Below are positions 33,810 to 46,928 of a stretch of 64,000 nt of DNA, one piece after another. The notes beneath the pieces were generated by a model. The model had not been told where the DNA came from and ran no database searches. It saw only the letters and a list, made by a program, of their open reading frames with translations. How positions within the stretch are numbered: the first letter of the stretch is position 1; each line of letters opens with the position of its first letter. The translations under genes were made by a program, and so were the position numbers. This DNA is from Pelodera strongyloides (taxonomy: Eukaryota; Nematoda; Chromadorea; Rhabditida; Rhabditidae), in NCBI GenBank assembly GCA_036852015.1, contig JAANDG010000293.1:111196-175195 (forward strand), in the 5' to 3' direction.

Positions 33810-36270
33810 TTGCAGAGAAATATCCATTCGCTAAGGCTAAAGCAAACTAACATCTGCCAGGGATAAATCTTATCTTTTATATATCAAAAATGATTGCTTA
33901 ACTACAAATTAAAGTAAAGGAATTTGAAATATTTGGTCTAGGATGGTAAAAAATCCTTCCACCCACAAACATGAAGTAATGCGGTCATGCGGCTAGATAA
34001 ATCCATGAAGCTGTAACTATGTACATTTCGGTTTTTATTTTATCGAAAAAATGTCCCTTATAAGATAAGGAAAGCGCACGTGGTCTGAATATTATTAAGC
34101 AGTATGGAATCCGAAAATGGAACTGAAACTAGTGGTAAAGAGAAAACAAATTCTCCGAACGGGTGTATAACTACAGTATTTATGGGGTAGATTTAAACAA
34201 TTGAATATTTCCTTTCTTTCAAGATCCTGTGAGCTTTTAGGCGACTTAAACTTCTGAGTTTTTTTTGTATAATAAAAGAACACGAAAACAAGAGCAAGAC
34301 GAATCCGGGCTATAAATCATGTGGCACACTGTAAATCACTAATTGACGTATTAGAGACTGCTATGATAGACTGTGCAAACCATGGAGACTGGAAAGAAAC
34401 ACGACAGGGAATGGTTCTGAAAGGTTTTCTTGAGAGAGATCATTCCTAACGAGAGACATTGACAATTAGAGCAAACAGGGCAACGCCTTGAAATTCCAAA
34501 GTGTATGAGTCACAGACGCCATGTACGTGTAGGTTCTCGTTTAATAGTAGACAATGGGATTTCCCAAGGAACGCGCAGTTTTTTTTTGATGGTGAATGTC
34601 TTATAGGGGTATTCGAAGACTGAAAAACGAGGATAGACACATTGTCGATACATAGCTTCCGTTCGTGTACCTAATGCAAGTTGTTAATTATTGGCAGTAT
34701 CCATTTTGTATTATGTGATGAGTTTCACCAAACTGAATCTGAATCCTCTGAAGAAGTGTTAGAAATTCGATTTCAGAGGCTGAGACTTTCATTTTCCTGG
34801 CCCATGACATGGACATGGTCGTGCGGCAGTACTCCACACTGAACACTGTTGATAAACTTTGCTGAATACATCGTTGCTGAATACCCTATCAGCGAATCTT
34901 GAATTGCGTGGTATTTGCGGTAACCCATACCCATGAGTTTGCGCCAACACCTTGAGTCACAGAAGAAACTTTTATGTAAAATGACTCATATCTGCGAGCG
35001 CCAGTTCAAGTACGGGTCTTCTAGTGGTTTTGGTCAATGGGCTGTGAAAGGCGCTTTCAGCACAATAGCAAACTTTGACGTGCATGCGAACCCACAAGGT
35101 CTCCAAATAGATCCGAAAGGGGAGGGTGAATGTTTATCATCGATATTGGGGAGGCTGACTGAAACGGGGGAAACTCACCATTCACTGGGGGAGAGCTCTC
35201 CTAGACAGTGTTAGGTGATATAGTTTATTTCAGGGGATATGTATAAAAACGACTAGGGCCAGTGGTGGAAACGCCTACTGCACTGGTAGATATATGAAAT
35301 TCTATGAAGGGATTTCAATGTATGGGTGATTTTCCGTCTTTTTGCTTCCACATAAAGGAAAATCCACCGTGCCTTAGAACTACACGAGAATCTTTACAGA
35401 AATTTTTTTTTTGGTTAATGTCCATTTGGTGACTATGTGTGACCGGTTGACAACGGTTTTCAAGGAAACTTGGTCAAGACAACGTCACCGAGTGGTCACC
35501 AAATTGGTTGGCCCACGAAAAAAACCTGGGACCGTCACCAAATGGTTCCTCCGTTTCCTGTGTTCTCTATTCTAGATACCCTAACAAGTACGAGATCACT
35601 TATGCGTCGCAAATCCAAAGTGAACGCTATATGTCCTTGGATCCACCTTGTTCATTACAGCAACAAATTTACATCTGTACTTAGTAATCATATATTCTTA
35701 TCTCGCTTTATCTTCCGCAAAATTACTTTGACGTACAAAGCCAATACACAGAGCTCATGCAACGTTCCGAGAAAAATCAGGTATAATGCACTTTGGATAC
35801 CGTAGTTCTACAGTACATTTTTTGTTATACTCGATTTGCGTGAGATATTTTTAAATTTGCGGCGCGCGGCGGCGGGCGGGCGATTCGAGAAATTTATTCA
35901 GTTTCTATGCTGGAGAACGCACGGGGCTCCGTTCCGAGTAAGCGGTCCGTTTGCAAACGGGCCGAGTGCACGGACCGGCAACTCGGAACGTAATGTGGGT
36001 ACTTAACGGTTTTGAAAACGAACCGGGTACCGTTCCGAGTGTACGAACCGGGTACCGTTCCGAATTTATACTCGTTTTTGTTTTTCTTTATTTTGCATTT
36101 TTTTTATTTCTAATTTCTACTCCTTAGAAGTTTTGTATTCTTGTTAAGTGTATGTAACAACGCCCATTGCAACAGTACAATATAATGTGAATTGTGTCAA
36201 TTGTGCTTTCCCGTCCTCGACACTTTTTTACGTACATATTTTCGTAATATATTAGTGCACTTCTCCGATA
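33810..36270. other. Intergenic, no supported gene
   Basis: One plus-strand open frame of 93 codons (34933-35214) has higher GC than its surroundings but shows no recognisable domain or splice context. Short inverted CCATTTGGTGAC words lie near 35424 and 35534. A GC-rich patch at 35910-36065 carries GGGCTCCGTTCCGAGT words shared with 39277-39364. Confidence 0.45.
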
Positions 36271-36275
36271 TATAG

Positions 36276-38744
36276 GAGCAGGCTCAACAGTGGATCGAGC
36301 TGGTTGCCAGTGATACTTCCCTCATCTCCTAAGTGTATGGGCCTAGTGGAACTGGAAAGGCGAAGCGTATGGAAACATTCTCAGGTTAGTTACGTTTTTT
36401 TAATGTTTGTTTCATTTCTTTTCACTTAAAACCTTCTAAAACCAGTCGACCCACACGCTGTGGCCTTTCCTTTCGGCTAATATCCTGTCGGGATTCGCCG
36501 AGTCACGCACTTCTTAGGACAGGACATAACTAGGATTAACTTAGGTGCTTCCTGAGCTATGCTTTCGATTTATAATATCTTGTACATTTCCAACTTTGTA
36601 TATTGTATAAAGTATGAAATTATGATAAATATTATTGCATTCAGAGCTCTGTATGGTTCCGCGGCCTCTTAAAGCGTATGGACACCAAGACCAAAGAAAC
36701 TAGAGATTCAGACGCTGGGCAGTATTTACAATGTCGAACTCAATCCCGGGTTTGATTTTAGTTCTAGCTAACACTATCCTATTTCTTATCTGTGCGTATG
36801 TTTGCAGTTTTGAAGTGACCAAATGAATTTCGTCACATATTTAGTGATGTTTGCGTCCATGATGATGTTTGCGGGAAACTATGAAGCAGATGGCGCCTTC
36901 TGACCTATCAGTTCGAGCGATCGCAAAATTCGTTCAAGGTTCGTTTCTTATATTTTGTTTGTCCTCACCTGCCTCCTCACCAGAGAAGTTCGACTCATTT
37001 TATTTTTTCTATGCTTGGGTAATGCTTTACTTGTTATATTGAAGAAGCAGGACGCTAGAAGCTAGAATCATTCCGCACTTGTTCCATGTTGTTTGATGTT
37101 GTATGTGATTGTTTCTATGTGTGAATAAAAATAAAGTAGCCTACTTTACGTGATATATATATTTATGTAAGTAGTGTACTTTTAGGTATGGAGTGGAGGA
37201 AGGTCAATAAATCCCCATGCCTCCTTCTGTGAAACTCGGCTGTAAGTTGTACGTTTTCCATAGGCAAGCAATTTCCTATGCGCCCAACAAACACACGTTC
37301 TTAATTGTTTGAGTTCGGAACCGAAACCGACAGTACGGTTATTCACAACTCCGGATTGATTTATTGTTTCGTGTAATTACTTCATTTAAATTTATTCCTT
37401 TCTAGGCTTGCGAGCAGCGAGCCAGCGAGTCCTCGGCACGATGTCCACAATATCCGTTTATTCAGATCTCAATCTGTGTAATAAGCTGACACTTGAGCAG
37501 AAGGATATGGATCACCTTTTTAAGAACTGCGCTCGTTGCTAAAGAAGAAACTAATATGAACAAGATGCGCCAGCGCCAGACAAAACAAGGTTTGGTATTT
37601 TTTATTTCGGCTGGAATGGCCACAATTTCATTCCCATGCGTAATTATCTCTCATTGTCGTTATTGTCCTTCTGTTCTTATTTCCTCTTGACTCTTGTTTA
37701 GGTAACTGCCGACTGATACTGTGTTGTGAATCGCTCTCTCGTCTGATTCATCCTGTCCGATCGCGTTGCATGCATGTTGGTGCGTGTGTTGGAGCCGGCA
37801 AATAATGAAGTATGGTTTACTTTAATGTTTAGACAAATAGTACTACATATTACCTGATTACTTTAACGTACTTTAACTGTCTGAGAAGTTATATACAATC
37901 ACTTAATTATTATTATTATTATTATCCTTTTTTATTGTGCAGATCTCACAAGTCCTCAAGAATGTTTCACATCAGGAAAAAGGCATCAACGTCCCCCATT
38001 GGTTTTGGAACAAGCAACAGGCTAGTTCTTTTGCGCCCATAAAATGCATGATATTTATTCACTTGTTTGGCTATTTTTGTGAGGGTTTGTCTTATTTGTC
38101 TATTTATCTAGATAATCCGGAATTGTGTTCCTCCTCCTCCACTCCGCAACTATAAAATAAAGATTATGGTCTTGTAGATGCTGGACAAAAGTCGTCGACG
38201 TTATGCTTATGCTTAGGATGAAAATGCCATTTGTAATCCGTATATACATATACAATCATAAATCACATCAGATTCACTATTTCAATGCTTGCTCATTACA
38301 GGTTGTCACGTGTGGAACGATCTTGACAGCCCCCAATTGTATCACAGCGAGGTCTTTTTTCAGGCATGTTTATTTTATATACATTTACCTTTATGGACAA
38401 TTGTGCACTTACTCGTTCATATTTGGATCTTTAAGTTTTATCCAGCCATGCCTTATATAGCACGAACATTGATACCTTCTTTATGATTCCTATGTGTCTT
38501 ACAGCATTACATAATCAACAACCATTTGTATTTATTTTCAGGTCCTACACTCTACAAGTCCGTCGAACAGTATACTGTCTGCCACAACAAGTTGATGGCG
38601 AAACTGAATATCCTGAAGTTTCTGAAAGGGAAGCCGTTATTTCCGTGCCTACCGACTACCGACTTTACAAATGGGATTTCTGGTTCTTGTGGTGAATCCA
38701 ACGGTGCTTCTCAAATTCAAATCCAGAATGCCTCTTGTTGTTGA
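36276..38744 (+). other. Unresolved plus-strand exon-like segments; possible decayed AIMP3/EEF1E1-like gene
   Basis: Exon-like segments bounded by AG...GT occur at 36276-36384, 36645-36749, 37406-37542, about 37943-38024, 38302-38351 and from 38542. In one frame the first reads AQQWIELVASD before a stop, a piece near 36870 reads FAGNYEADG, and the third reads ISVYSDLNLCNKLTLEQKD before a stop. These recall the GST-C domain of the aminoacyl-tRNA-synthetase cofactor AIMP3 (EEF1E1). The frames do not join and each hits stops, so either my splice choices are wrong or the copy is dead. The other open frames of these segments join in phase but give nothing recognisable. Confidence 0.25.
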
Positions 38745-39276
38745 CTAAGTGACTTTTAATATGCGGTTGTCATAGATTTTGTGCCTCTTTAGTTACATAA
38801 CTGTTAATATTTATTTACTTCAAATAGAGTATTCGATAGTAGCACATCCATATGTATCTTATATGCGTATTTTCCTAATTTTACACTGTCGTCGCACCTT
38901 GCACCATTGGTACCTTGTTGGCTGGCACACATTTAACTTAAACTTACTCTACTTAACTAAACTTACTCTACTTAACTCTTCTCGATTATTAAATTGATTT
39001 AGCTTAATTAAGTTTAAATACTGCGTTATTATATATTAATTGTTCATGTGTCATATATTGGTTATGTCTTGGTTTCCTGTCATTCGTAGTAGTTTGTTCG
39101 TGAAATAAAAAATTTCTTAATTACGTGTGCAATTGCCAGTCTTATTTGATTTGTTATTTTCCTTTTATTAGCGAATAATGAGCGGAGGGTGCGGTCGCTA
39201 ATTAATAAACAGTGTATTCTAAAAAACACTTTCGCTACCGTAGCCATTACAGTAGTTGCTACATAAATTCTGAAAC

Positions 39277-39364
39277 GTGCCGGGCTCCGTTCCGAGTGAA
39301 CGTACGCGGTACGCACTCCGGCACGCGTACCCCGTACGTTCACTCGGAACGGAGCCCCGTGCGC
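39277..39364. repeat. GC-rich inverted repeat (palindromic mini-element)
   Basis: Arms of about 38-40 bp carry CGTTCCGAGTGAACGTACG on the left and its reverse complement on the right. A related, rearranged block lies at 35911-36063. Probably a MITE or a transposon end. Confidence 0.75.
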
Positions 39365-39438
39365 TTCTCTACCAGAGTTGTTTATATTTCAATTGTAGTT
39401 TGTTTAACTGTGCTTTAATTAGTGTATTAGGATGCAGA

Positions 39439-39673
39439 TAAGGGCGCGTTTAAGATGGCCGAAAGAAAGAAAAAAATGCGTTTTCGTCCGTTCAGGTTGG
39501 GCGAAAAGAAAACTTTTGAAAGACAATGCAAAAACAAGAGACGCAGACAAAACCCGAAAAAAATTACTGTATTTTTTCATTTCCCTTAGTATTAAAACTT
39601 TTCTTTTCGGCCAACCTGAACGGCCGAAAACGCATTTTTTTTCTTTCTTTCGGCCATCTTAAACGCGCCCTTA
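39439..39673. mobile_element. MITE family 3, copy 1 (TA-flanked)
   Basis: Terminal inverted repeats AGGGCGCGTTTAAGATGGCC extend for about 60 bp around a shared core; TA borders each end, as in Tc1/mariner-type elements. A second copy lies at 46929-47161 with the same structure. It ends about 90 bp before the FOXRED1 start codon. Confidence 0.92.
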
Positions 39674-39762
39674 GGGATGTAACTGGACTGCAAGACAAAG
39701 GATCTTTGTTGATGCCTAGTTAATTTGGTTAAATAATGAAATTAAGTGCACTTGAGTTTTCA

Positions 39763-39765
39763 GAA
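39763..39765 (+). promoter_or_regulatory. Splice acceptor 1 nt before the FOXRED1 start codon
   Basis: TTGAGTTTTCAG ends at 39763, then A and ATG at 39765. TTTTCAG one base before ATG matches the nematode trans-splice acceptor consensus; a cis-spliced 5'-UTR exon is the alternative. Confidence 0.6.
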
Positions 39766-42700
39766 TGTTGCCAAAGCACGGAATCCGTGTTCTGGGTTCT
39801 ACGTCAAGGATTGTTTCCAGTTCAGGTGCGATTCACTCCTCAAACTCTAACATGTGGCAGGTAAATATTATCTCTTATTATTTTATTACATGGTTTTTTT
39901 GTTTTGTTTATTAGTGACAATTAGTGTACACATATACTCGTCGTAGTCCTTCTGTTCCTTATAACACAATGTTGTGAAAATTAATTTATTCTTTTGCTTT
40001 GAGGGATTCGAAAACGAACGTCATTACGAGCCAGGGGAAGACGTTCTAAAACGCACTTGGCACGGACTAAGTTTCGATTTTCGACGATGGAAGAGGCGTT
40101 ATCAAGAGGTTTGGCTAATTACACCAATCCATATGGCTTTATGTGTTGTGCTCCAATTCTTAGCTGTTCGTGTATGTATACTATTATTATTTGCTACTGT
40201 AAGGCTTTTGCTAATAGACTTACACTGGAAGGAAAAACACCCATTATACTGTATTAGTTTAGCGAATGTTGTGTTACTCAGTTACTCTCTATTCATATTT
40301 GAGATATTGCAGATTTCTTTCAGGCGCGCAACGATGCTTTCAAACGCCGTAACCCGATCGCCCATATGAAACATTCAGTACTGGACAATGAAGTGTTCCC
40401 ATTCAGGAGTGAAATACTGATCATCGGCGGGGGGCTCACTGGTCAGTTTTTGCACTGTAATACCGATTACGGATTTTCTTTGGTAGCGCTATAGCGCTAA
40501 CATAGTTTGGGGTTTCGTCCGAGAGACCTTTTTCCATTTTCCCTTCTTCTAGTTGCTTCGTTACATTATTTGGGTCGAAATTGTCAAAACCAAAATTTTG
40601 ACTCGTACCTGAGTTGATATATTCTTGAGGAGCTGCGTTTGTATGGGAGACATAGACACATGTAGTAAATATGTAACACTAATTGAGTGACCTTTCGATT
40701 TGTTTTGCTCGATCGCTCGTTTCCACGTAAATGATGATTTTGACATGCGACAAACACGACAAACGCGTTTACTGGTCATAAATGGTAATCGGTGCGTTTC
40801 TCATATTGTTTATTGTTATCATCTCACATTTTAGGTTCGTCATGCGCCTACTGGTTGAAGCAACGTTTTCGTGATGAAGATTTTAAAGTTGTCGTCGTGG
40901 AAAACAACGATAAGTTCCAACAGGTGTGTTGTGCGTTGTTCTTATTTTGTTGGACAATTTATTATACAAACATCAATTCAATTCCTCTTCTGGACTGCAA
41001 TTCTGAATACTCTAACCTCTAGCCTTAACCTTTTTCTTCTGTTCCTTAGTCCTTATCTTATAACTGGTTAGCGACTTGCGGATGTTGACCATCGAATCCA
41101 CTAAATGAACATTGAATGAGAGCTGTATTACTTGATACCCTATCTTTTTGTAGCATTTTGTTGGAATTTTGGTGCTCTATGAAGTTCCACGGATTATTAT
41201 GCCCTATTCCAGTTTATTTCTGGAGAAGGTATATCACATCTCACATCTACTGAGCTAGTATGTACTAATTCTTTACGGAATCACAATCTTACGCAATCGT
41301 ACAATTGCGACAATTGGGTATTTCCAGAGTTCAACAATGCTTTCTGTGGGCGGAATCACCCAACAATTCTCTATTCCCGAGCACATTGAAATGTCCCAGT
41401 TTACTGCGGAATTTCTCCGTCACGCCGGACAACACCTGCGCATATTGGGTTTTTATTTTTGATTTTATTCCACTCTTATTTGTCTAGAACTACGGTATCA
41501 AAGTTAGTGCGGAACAGTCCTCTAGTGATTTTCCTGAAGCATTTGTTTGTTTGGGAAACATTGCAACTGTATTCGAAGTTCGAAGAACTTTGTTTTTCCC
41601 CAGCGACATGTTATTTATTGTCAACCTGAACTGGTGATTATTAGCTGTTTAGCTACCCAGTTTTAAAAAATAAAAAAAATGTGAATACCACTTTATTCAG
41701 ACATACAATCATCACACATAGACTTAAGCATGTAGAATCCAGGGTCCCGTTTGCTCTCGAAGTCGGGGATCTTCTTTTTTAGCTCCAATCCAAGGCGGTG
41801 TCTCTTAGCCGATGTGTCCCATATAGTGAAGTAGACGGTAGAAGACGGCACAGAAGATAATACAGAGCGAAAGGTCCGTCCTAAGGCTAGGCACGGGGAG
41901 CGCCTTAACTTTATTCCCGACGCCGTGGCATGTTTTGCAAGATGGTAGCAGTGGGCGGGATTCGTACCCGGGTCGTATGGGTGAGAGACGAGAACTTTGC
42001 CACGACGCCCCACGAGTTTCGCTGGTTCGCACCAAACTCAGACCACAGATCATTCATCTTGTGCATATTATTAGGCAGTATACAGAATTTGTTTCAGATA
42101 GTGACACTCCAGACATCAACGTGTATCCCACTGGTTATATGCACCTAGCATGCACTGACGAAGAGGCGGAAAAGATGCGAGAGACTTGGAAGTTACAGAT
42201 GTGGGTCTTTCTATTTTGACAATATTTGCTAACTTTTTAATTGTATTTTGCCATATTTCCGCTAGGCTAGACGGCTAATTTCCACACATTCGGCATACCA
42301 CCATCATGGCATAAACTCGTTGACGCTCTGACCAACGAAACCACCATCCGAATTAGCATATTGCATAAATTTAGGCGCCGGTGAAAGTCAGATGTAAAGA
42401 GATACAAGTTTGGGAAACACCACATATATTTGGATGGTGGTTTTGAGCTTTTCCCGACAAGTTTTATGTCCTGAGCACCAGCCGTTATATCGCTCATCGC
42501 TGTAAGACATTCCTTCCATTTCTCAAAATACTGCGTCGTTTCAGTGAGAAGGGAGCGCGTGTACAATTGCTAACCCGCGAACAACTCGAAGAACAATTTC
42601 CGTCGATTAACTTTGACGATGTGAAGCTCGGAAGTGTTGGTAAGTATTTGATTTACTATTAGTATTATTTTAACATGGCTTTCCTCTCTTTAGCGACACT

Positions 42701-45700
42701 GCCCTTGGAGGGTTTTCATGTAGTTTGCACATGCTAAGCCAAATATAAGCGAGGTATGAACCATTTGCGTAGATTATTGCTTTGGTGCTGTGCTCTGCAA
42801 CTCTTTTAGTTACCGTATTTATGCACTCCAGGAACATATTTCTTGTGTGAAAACGCAATGTTTCGACAACAATACAATTTCCAGTGCGGCGTGTAACTAT
42901 GATATTCACCACTTTAACTTTAAATGTCAGTCAAATGCGAACAGTCTCTTTTTTTAAGGTCTCGAACAAGAAGGTTTGATCGACACTTGGCAATTATTAT
43001 CTGCAATGCGTGAGAAGAATATCACCCTTGGTGTGCAGTATGTCAAAGGAGAAGTTGAGGGGTTGGTAACTGGATTTGAGCTATTTTTGTGCTTTTCTCC
43101 TTTACATTTTACAGTTATTAGTGTTTGTTTAAAGCCATAAGTTCATGTGAAGAGCGAACTAAGAGTGGAACTGACCGTATGTGTATAATAGTCCCATCGT
43201 ATGTTTTTTTATTGGTTTTCTTGGTGCGAATTGAGCTACTATGGATGGTATATTAGACGTTTTGTTGGTTCTTTGTTGACTGATCGTGCTATACTATAAT
43301 TTGTACTAAGGAGTGTTGTGTTCCTTAGTGTGCGTGTAAGTGTATGTAACTATGCAGCCCTTGATTCCTGGCTATTTTGTATCTTTTGTTCTTTAGATTC
43401 GAGTTCGAACGTCTTCGGCCGAATGCCGAAAGCCACGCAATGGGAACTCCGGACACGGCAGACGATGACAAGTGGAGAAGCCAGAGGATCACTGGAGTAT
43501 TTGTGGGTTTTGTACATTTTACGTGCTTAAAGCGAAATACCGGCCGGTTTCTGAAACGCATCGTGGACAACTTAATTCTTACGTATTTATGCTAATTTAC
43601 TCGATTTTTTTATTCTAATTTATGTTCATTTGCATAGGCTGCATAAGGATGCTGGTGTACTCGATGTGTTTCAAAAAGCGACCGGCATTTCGCTTTAATA
43701 TGCAATGATTATCTTTATGGCATTACTCACAATTTTTGTACGGCATTGGTAGGTAGTTTTTGAGAGCTTTGCGGACTGCCAAGGGTAACCGGCGTTTTTT
43801 CTGTTTATGCAAATTACCTTGTTGAAATTTGACCAGCACGTAATATAATTTGGATGATCTCTATAGTAAATCTTCGAAATCGTCTACACACTTGCTATGA
43901 AGCTGAAACATGCAACGATGCAACTTTCTTTTTGGTTTTTTTTTGTCGTTTTATACTATTTCTGGCGGACTGCCTGAAGGCAGGCTTGAATATTAATGGC
44001 AGTGAGCGGCGCAATCTACAAAGATTAGCGTCTTTATTTATTTATTTATTTAATATTTAATTGGCAAAGTGTTAGACTATTGCGCGAGAGGATGTGGGTT
44101 CAAGGTTCGAGTTCGCTGTTTTATAGTTGACATTGTAAATCTGTGCGCAATACGAATTTTTTTCAGGTACGCCCGCAGATGACGGATGCGTCTGCGCGAC
44201 CAATCCGCGCACATATGATTGTGAATGCGGCAGGGCCGTGGGCAGGACAAATTGCGAAAATGGCGGGGATTGGTGGGTTATGGTTACTTTTGTTTACTAG
44301 TGTACTTTGTTAGCATTTTATGTTATGTGATGGTTTATTGTACGTAAACCATACTATAGTTGGTCATAGACTGGGTCAAAAACTTGCTAAGGTGCCCTGA
44401 TTTGTTTTGTTATTATGCCGTAATTTCGGAACATGTTGATTTTTGTTGGTGTTATTAGCCCGTATTCTCGGGTCGACGGGAATGTTCCGTTTGGGAGCTC
44501 ATTCGTATGCAAATTTTTCCTCCAGCTAGTCTAGATAGTCGAGAAGTCGAGAAATTTGCATACAAAGGATTTCCCAAACGGAACGTTTCCGTCGACCCGA
44601 GAATACGGGCTATTGTGTGCGATCCTGCCAACGATAGTTGCCTGGTTGCCATCGAGTGTTTATATTGGTTTATGTGTACTGCGTACTATGATGGTATGTA
44701 GAAGATTGCGAAACAATGGATGCCGAGCTGAGCTGAGAGTCCATCAGTCGTGTCATGTTGATATTCTAAGCTATATTCTGCCGATAGCATTGAGTAACTT
44801 CCATCAGTGTGCGTTGAATAGCCGTGTGTAAGCTTTAACCTCGCTTACTTTTCTACTTAGGACATATAATGACAAACTATTTCCTTGTTGCATTCCAGGC
44901 GAGGGAAATGGCATGCTGTCTGTGCCAGTTCCGGTTGTGCCCCGCAAGCGCACTGTGTTTGTCGTCTACGCGCCAGAGGTGCCCGCCGGTCTGCCTTTCC
45001 TGGCCGACCCTTCTGGGGTCTGGGTGCGACAGAACGAACCGGGCCATGTATTTCTAGTGGGAAAACATCCAACAAAGGTTAGTTTGCGGTTTATGTGTCT
45101 TCTATGCTGAATGCGGCTATCTATTATTAGATTTTCTAACACTATTATAGTCGTTAGCATTGTTGGGTGGTGGGTGGTTCATTTTAACAGTACCTCTAAT
45201 TTCTAGTTCCGAAATACGTGAGAGTATGGCAGTATGGCACTTTTTATCAGTTTCCAATTTTGTGAAGATAATAACAGTGATGCCTAATTAGATGTTGACT
45301 GGCCAGTGCCATGTAAGATACTAGAAATATAACACATGGTGACATGGTACATGTCATGCAGTTATGTGCTTTTCGAATTTATATTATTTATATATGGTTG
45401 GTTAGATATACAATTGTGTGCGTAGGCTTAACTTTAGTGATGATTGGTGCATCAGTTTCCTTATCCTTCAGGAGGAGGACTCACAAATTGACCATTCAAA
45501 TCTGGACGTCGATTATGACCTCTTCTACAAGCAGATCTGGCCTCAGTTGGTGAAACGGATACCGGCTTTTGAGAATGCGAAAGTGAAGAGTGCCTGGGCA
45601 GGATATCAGGATGTCAATACTTTTGATAATGCTCCGATTATTGGTGAGATTTTTTTAGTTTTTAAGACTTCCTGTAGATTATAACAGTGTGTGTAGTTCT

Positions 45701-46741
45701 CTGGCTCGTGTAGTCTGCACAAATCAGAAATCAAACTTCTGTAGTATCACGAAACCGTAACTGTGGTTATGTATTCTCTGGGTACGAGTACGTTACCTGA
45801 TCCATTCCTGTCCGCGTTAAGTGGTACCAATAACCTTCAGTTGAAGCTGAAGCAGATAGTGGACGTTCAACATGGACATGATGTATAGGGTATAGGTTTA
45901 GTCGTTATCATTATTCATTAGGTTCAGTTCAGCATTACTGTAACTTGTAAGCCAGATCTCATCTGCTATATTATTGTACAGGTGAACATCCACTGTACAC
46001 GAATCTTCACTTTGCGTGTGGTTTTGGCGAACGAGGAGCCCAACATTCGGTGGCTGTTGGGAGAGCGTTTGCGGAAAGGGTGAGAACTAATGATTATTTG
46101 TTTTAAATTATCGAACAAACAGTGAAAATAGTCCAAGTTCCCACAAATACGGTTACTCAGCGACCAAATTTTTTTAAAGCACATCGAGTACACCAGCATT
46201 CTAATGCAGCTTATGCAAATGAACGTAAATTAGAATAAAAATCGAGCTAAATTAGAGTAACTTAGCATAAATACATGAGAATGCAGATGTCCACGATCAC
46301 GATGCGTTTCAAAAACCGGCAGGTATTTCGCTTTAAATAAACCATCTGGAGACCTCGGAAAGTGGACGGATTGACGGATATGACTATTGTTGTTTGTTAC
46401 CTTCTGACTTTCTGACTATAGAAAGATGAATATGAAAATGGTTTAGTCAAGTTTAATCGATTGCAAGTAGATACGATGGAGGGCGGAAGGCCTCTAATTC
46501 GACTTTAATACTTATGTACATTGTACATAATCGAGTAATCGAGTTCTTGGTTGGGTCTGGGCTTCAACTGTTTAACAAAAAAATCAATAATCTTCCTCAG
46601 GATGTACGTTGGAGTTTAGTGTATCTGTAACTCGCTCGTGTTCAGGTATTCGATGGCGCGTATTTAAACATCAACTTACGTAAGTTTGATATGAGGAGGA
46701 TAGTCAAGAATTCACCACTCAATGAGGAGATTCGGTGTTGA
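39765..46741 (+). CDS. FOXRED1: FAD-dependent oxidoreductase FOXRED1, complete, 528 aa
   Basis: Fourteen phase-consistent exons: 39765-39860, 40004-40108, 40324-40441, 40835-40923, 41328-41448, 42098-42200, 42545-42639, 42959-43061, 43397-43502, 44167-44272, 44899-45077, 45472-45643, 45982-46079, 46646-46741 (1587 nt, divisible by 3). FOXRED1 is a mitochondrial flavoprotein of the DAO family needed to assemble respiratory complex I. The N-terminus (MLPKHGIRVLGSTSRIVSSS) looks like a mitochondrial presequence. The FAD Rossmann motif IIGGGLTGSSCAYWLK spans exons 3-4; SVGGITQQFSIPEHIEMS (exon 5), IVNAAGPWAGQIA (exon 10) and the C-terminal HFACGFGERGAQHSVAVGRA (exon 13) match the family in order. 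It is slightly longer than the human protein (about 486). Introns 5, 9, 10 and 13 carry mobile elements. No breaks seen. Confidence 0.94.
41660..42016 (-). mobile_element. tRNA-derived SINE-like element in FOXRED1 intron 5
   Basis: On the minus strand the head from 42016 has an A-box-like TGGCAAAGTTCTCG and a B-box-like GGGTACGAATCCC about 30 nt later, as in a tRNA, followed by ~270 bp of GC-richer body. It ends in AATAAAGTGG and T-rich sequence (T8AT6) that could act as a pol III terminator. The intron is much longer than its neighbours because of it. Target-site duplications were not resolved. Confidence 0.5.
43527..43698. mobile_element. TTAA-flanked MITE, family 1, copy C
   Basis: Full length: TTAAAGCGAAATACCGGCC to GGCATTTCGCTTTAA, 172 bp. 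It sits 24 bp after the donor of FOXRED1 exon 9. Confidence 0.93.
44055..44120 (+). repeat. tRNA-like A and B boxes (pseudo-tRNA or SINE head)
   Basis: TTGGCAAAGTGTTAGACT resembles an A box and GGTTCGAGTTC a B box about 40 nt later, 46 bp before FOXRED1 exon 10. No full cloverleaf is evident. Confidence 0.4.
44456..44612. mobile_element. TA-flanked palindromic MITE in FOXRED1 intron 10
   Basis: Arms of ~55-70 bp starting GCCCGTATTCTCGGGTCGAC and its reverse complement, with the shared inner word TTTGCATAC... and TA at both borders. No ORF of its own. Confidence 0.88.
46172..46336. mobile_element. TTAA-type MITE, family 1, copy D (left end truncated)
   Basis: The right end CAGGTATTTCGCTTTAA is intact. 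The left side begins inside the element (TTAAAGCACATCGAGTACACC). It lies in FOXRED1 intron 13. Confidence 0.85.
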
Positions 46742-46928
46742 TGAAATGTTGTATAGTAGGATAACATATTGTTGGACCAATCCGCTAAGGATGGTTTATG
46801 ATATGGTTACGGTAACTATACTAGGAGCCCATTCCACTAGGGTTAAGTTAATTGTTGCTGTTCTTGAAACCTAACGTGAGGTCAACTAATTTTGTCGTCA
46901 TTAAAATAAATCACCTGGACGTGAGTGC

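Noticed and set aside
34933..35214. 93-codon plus-strand frame with raised GC
   Set aside because: No homologue recognised, no clear splice context; kept only as a note in the intergenic entry.
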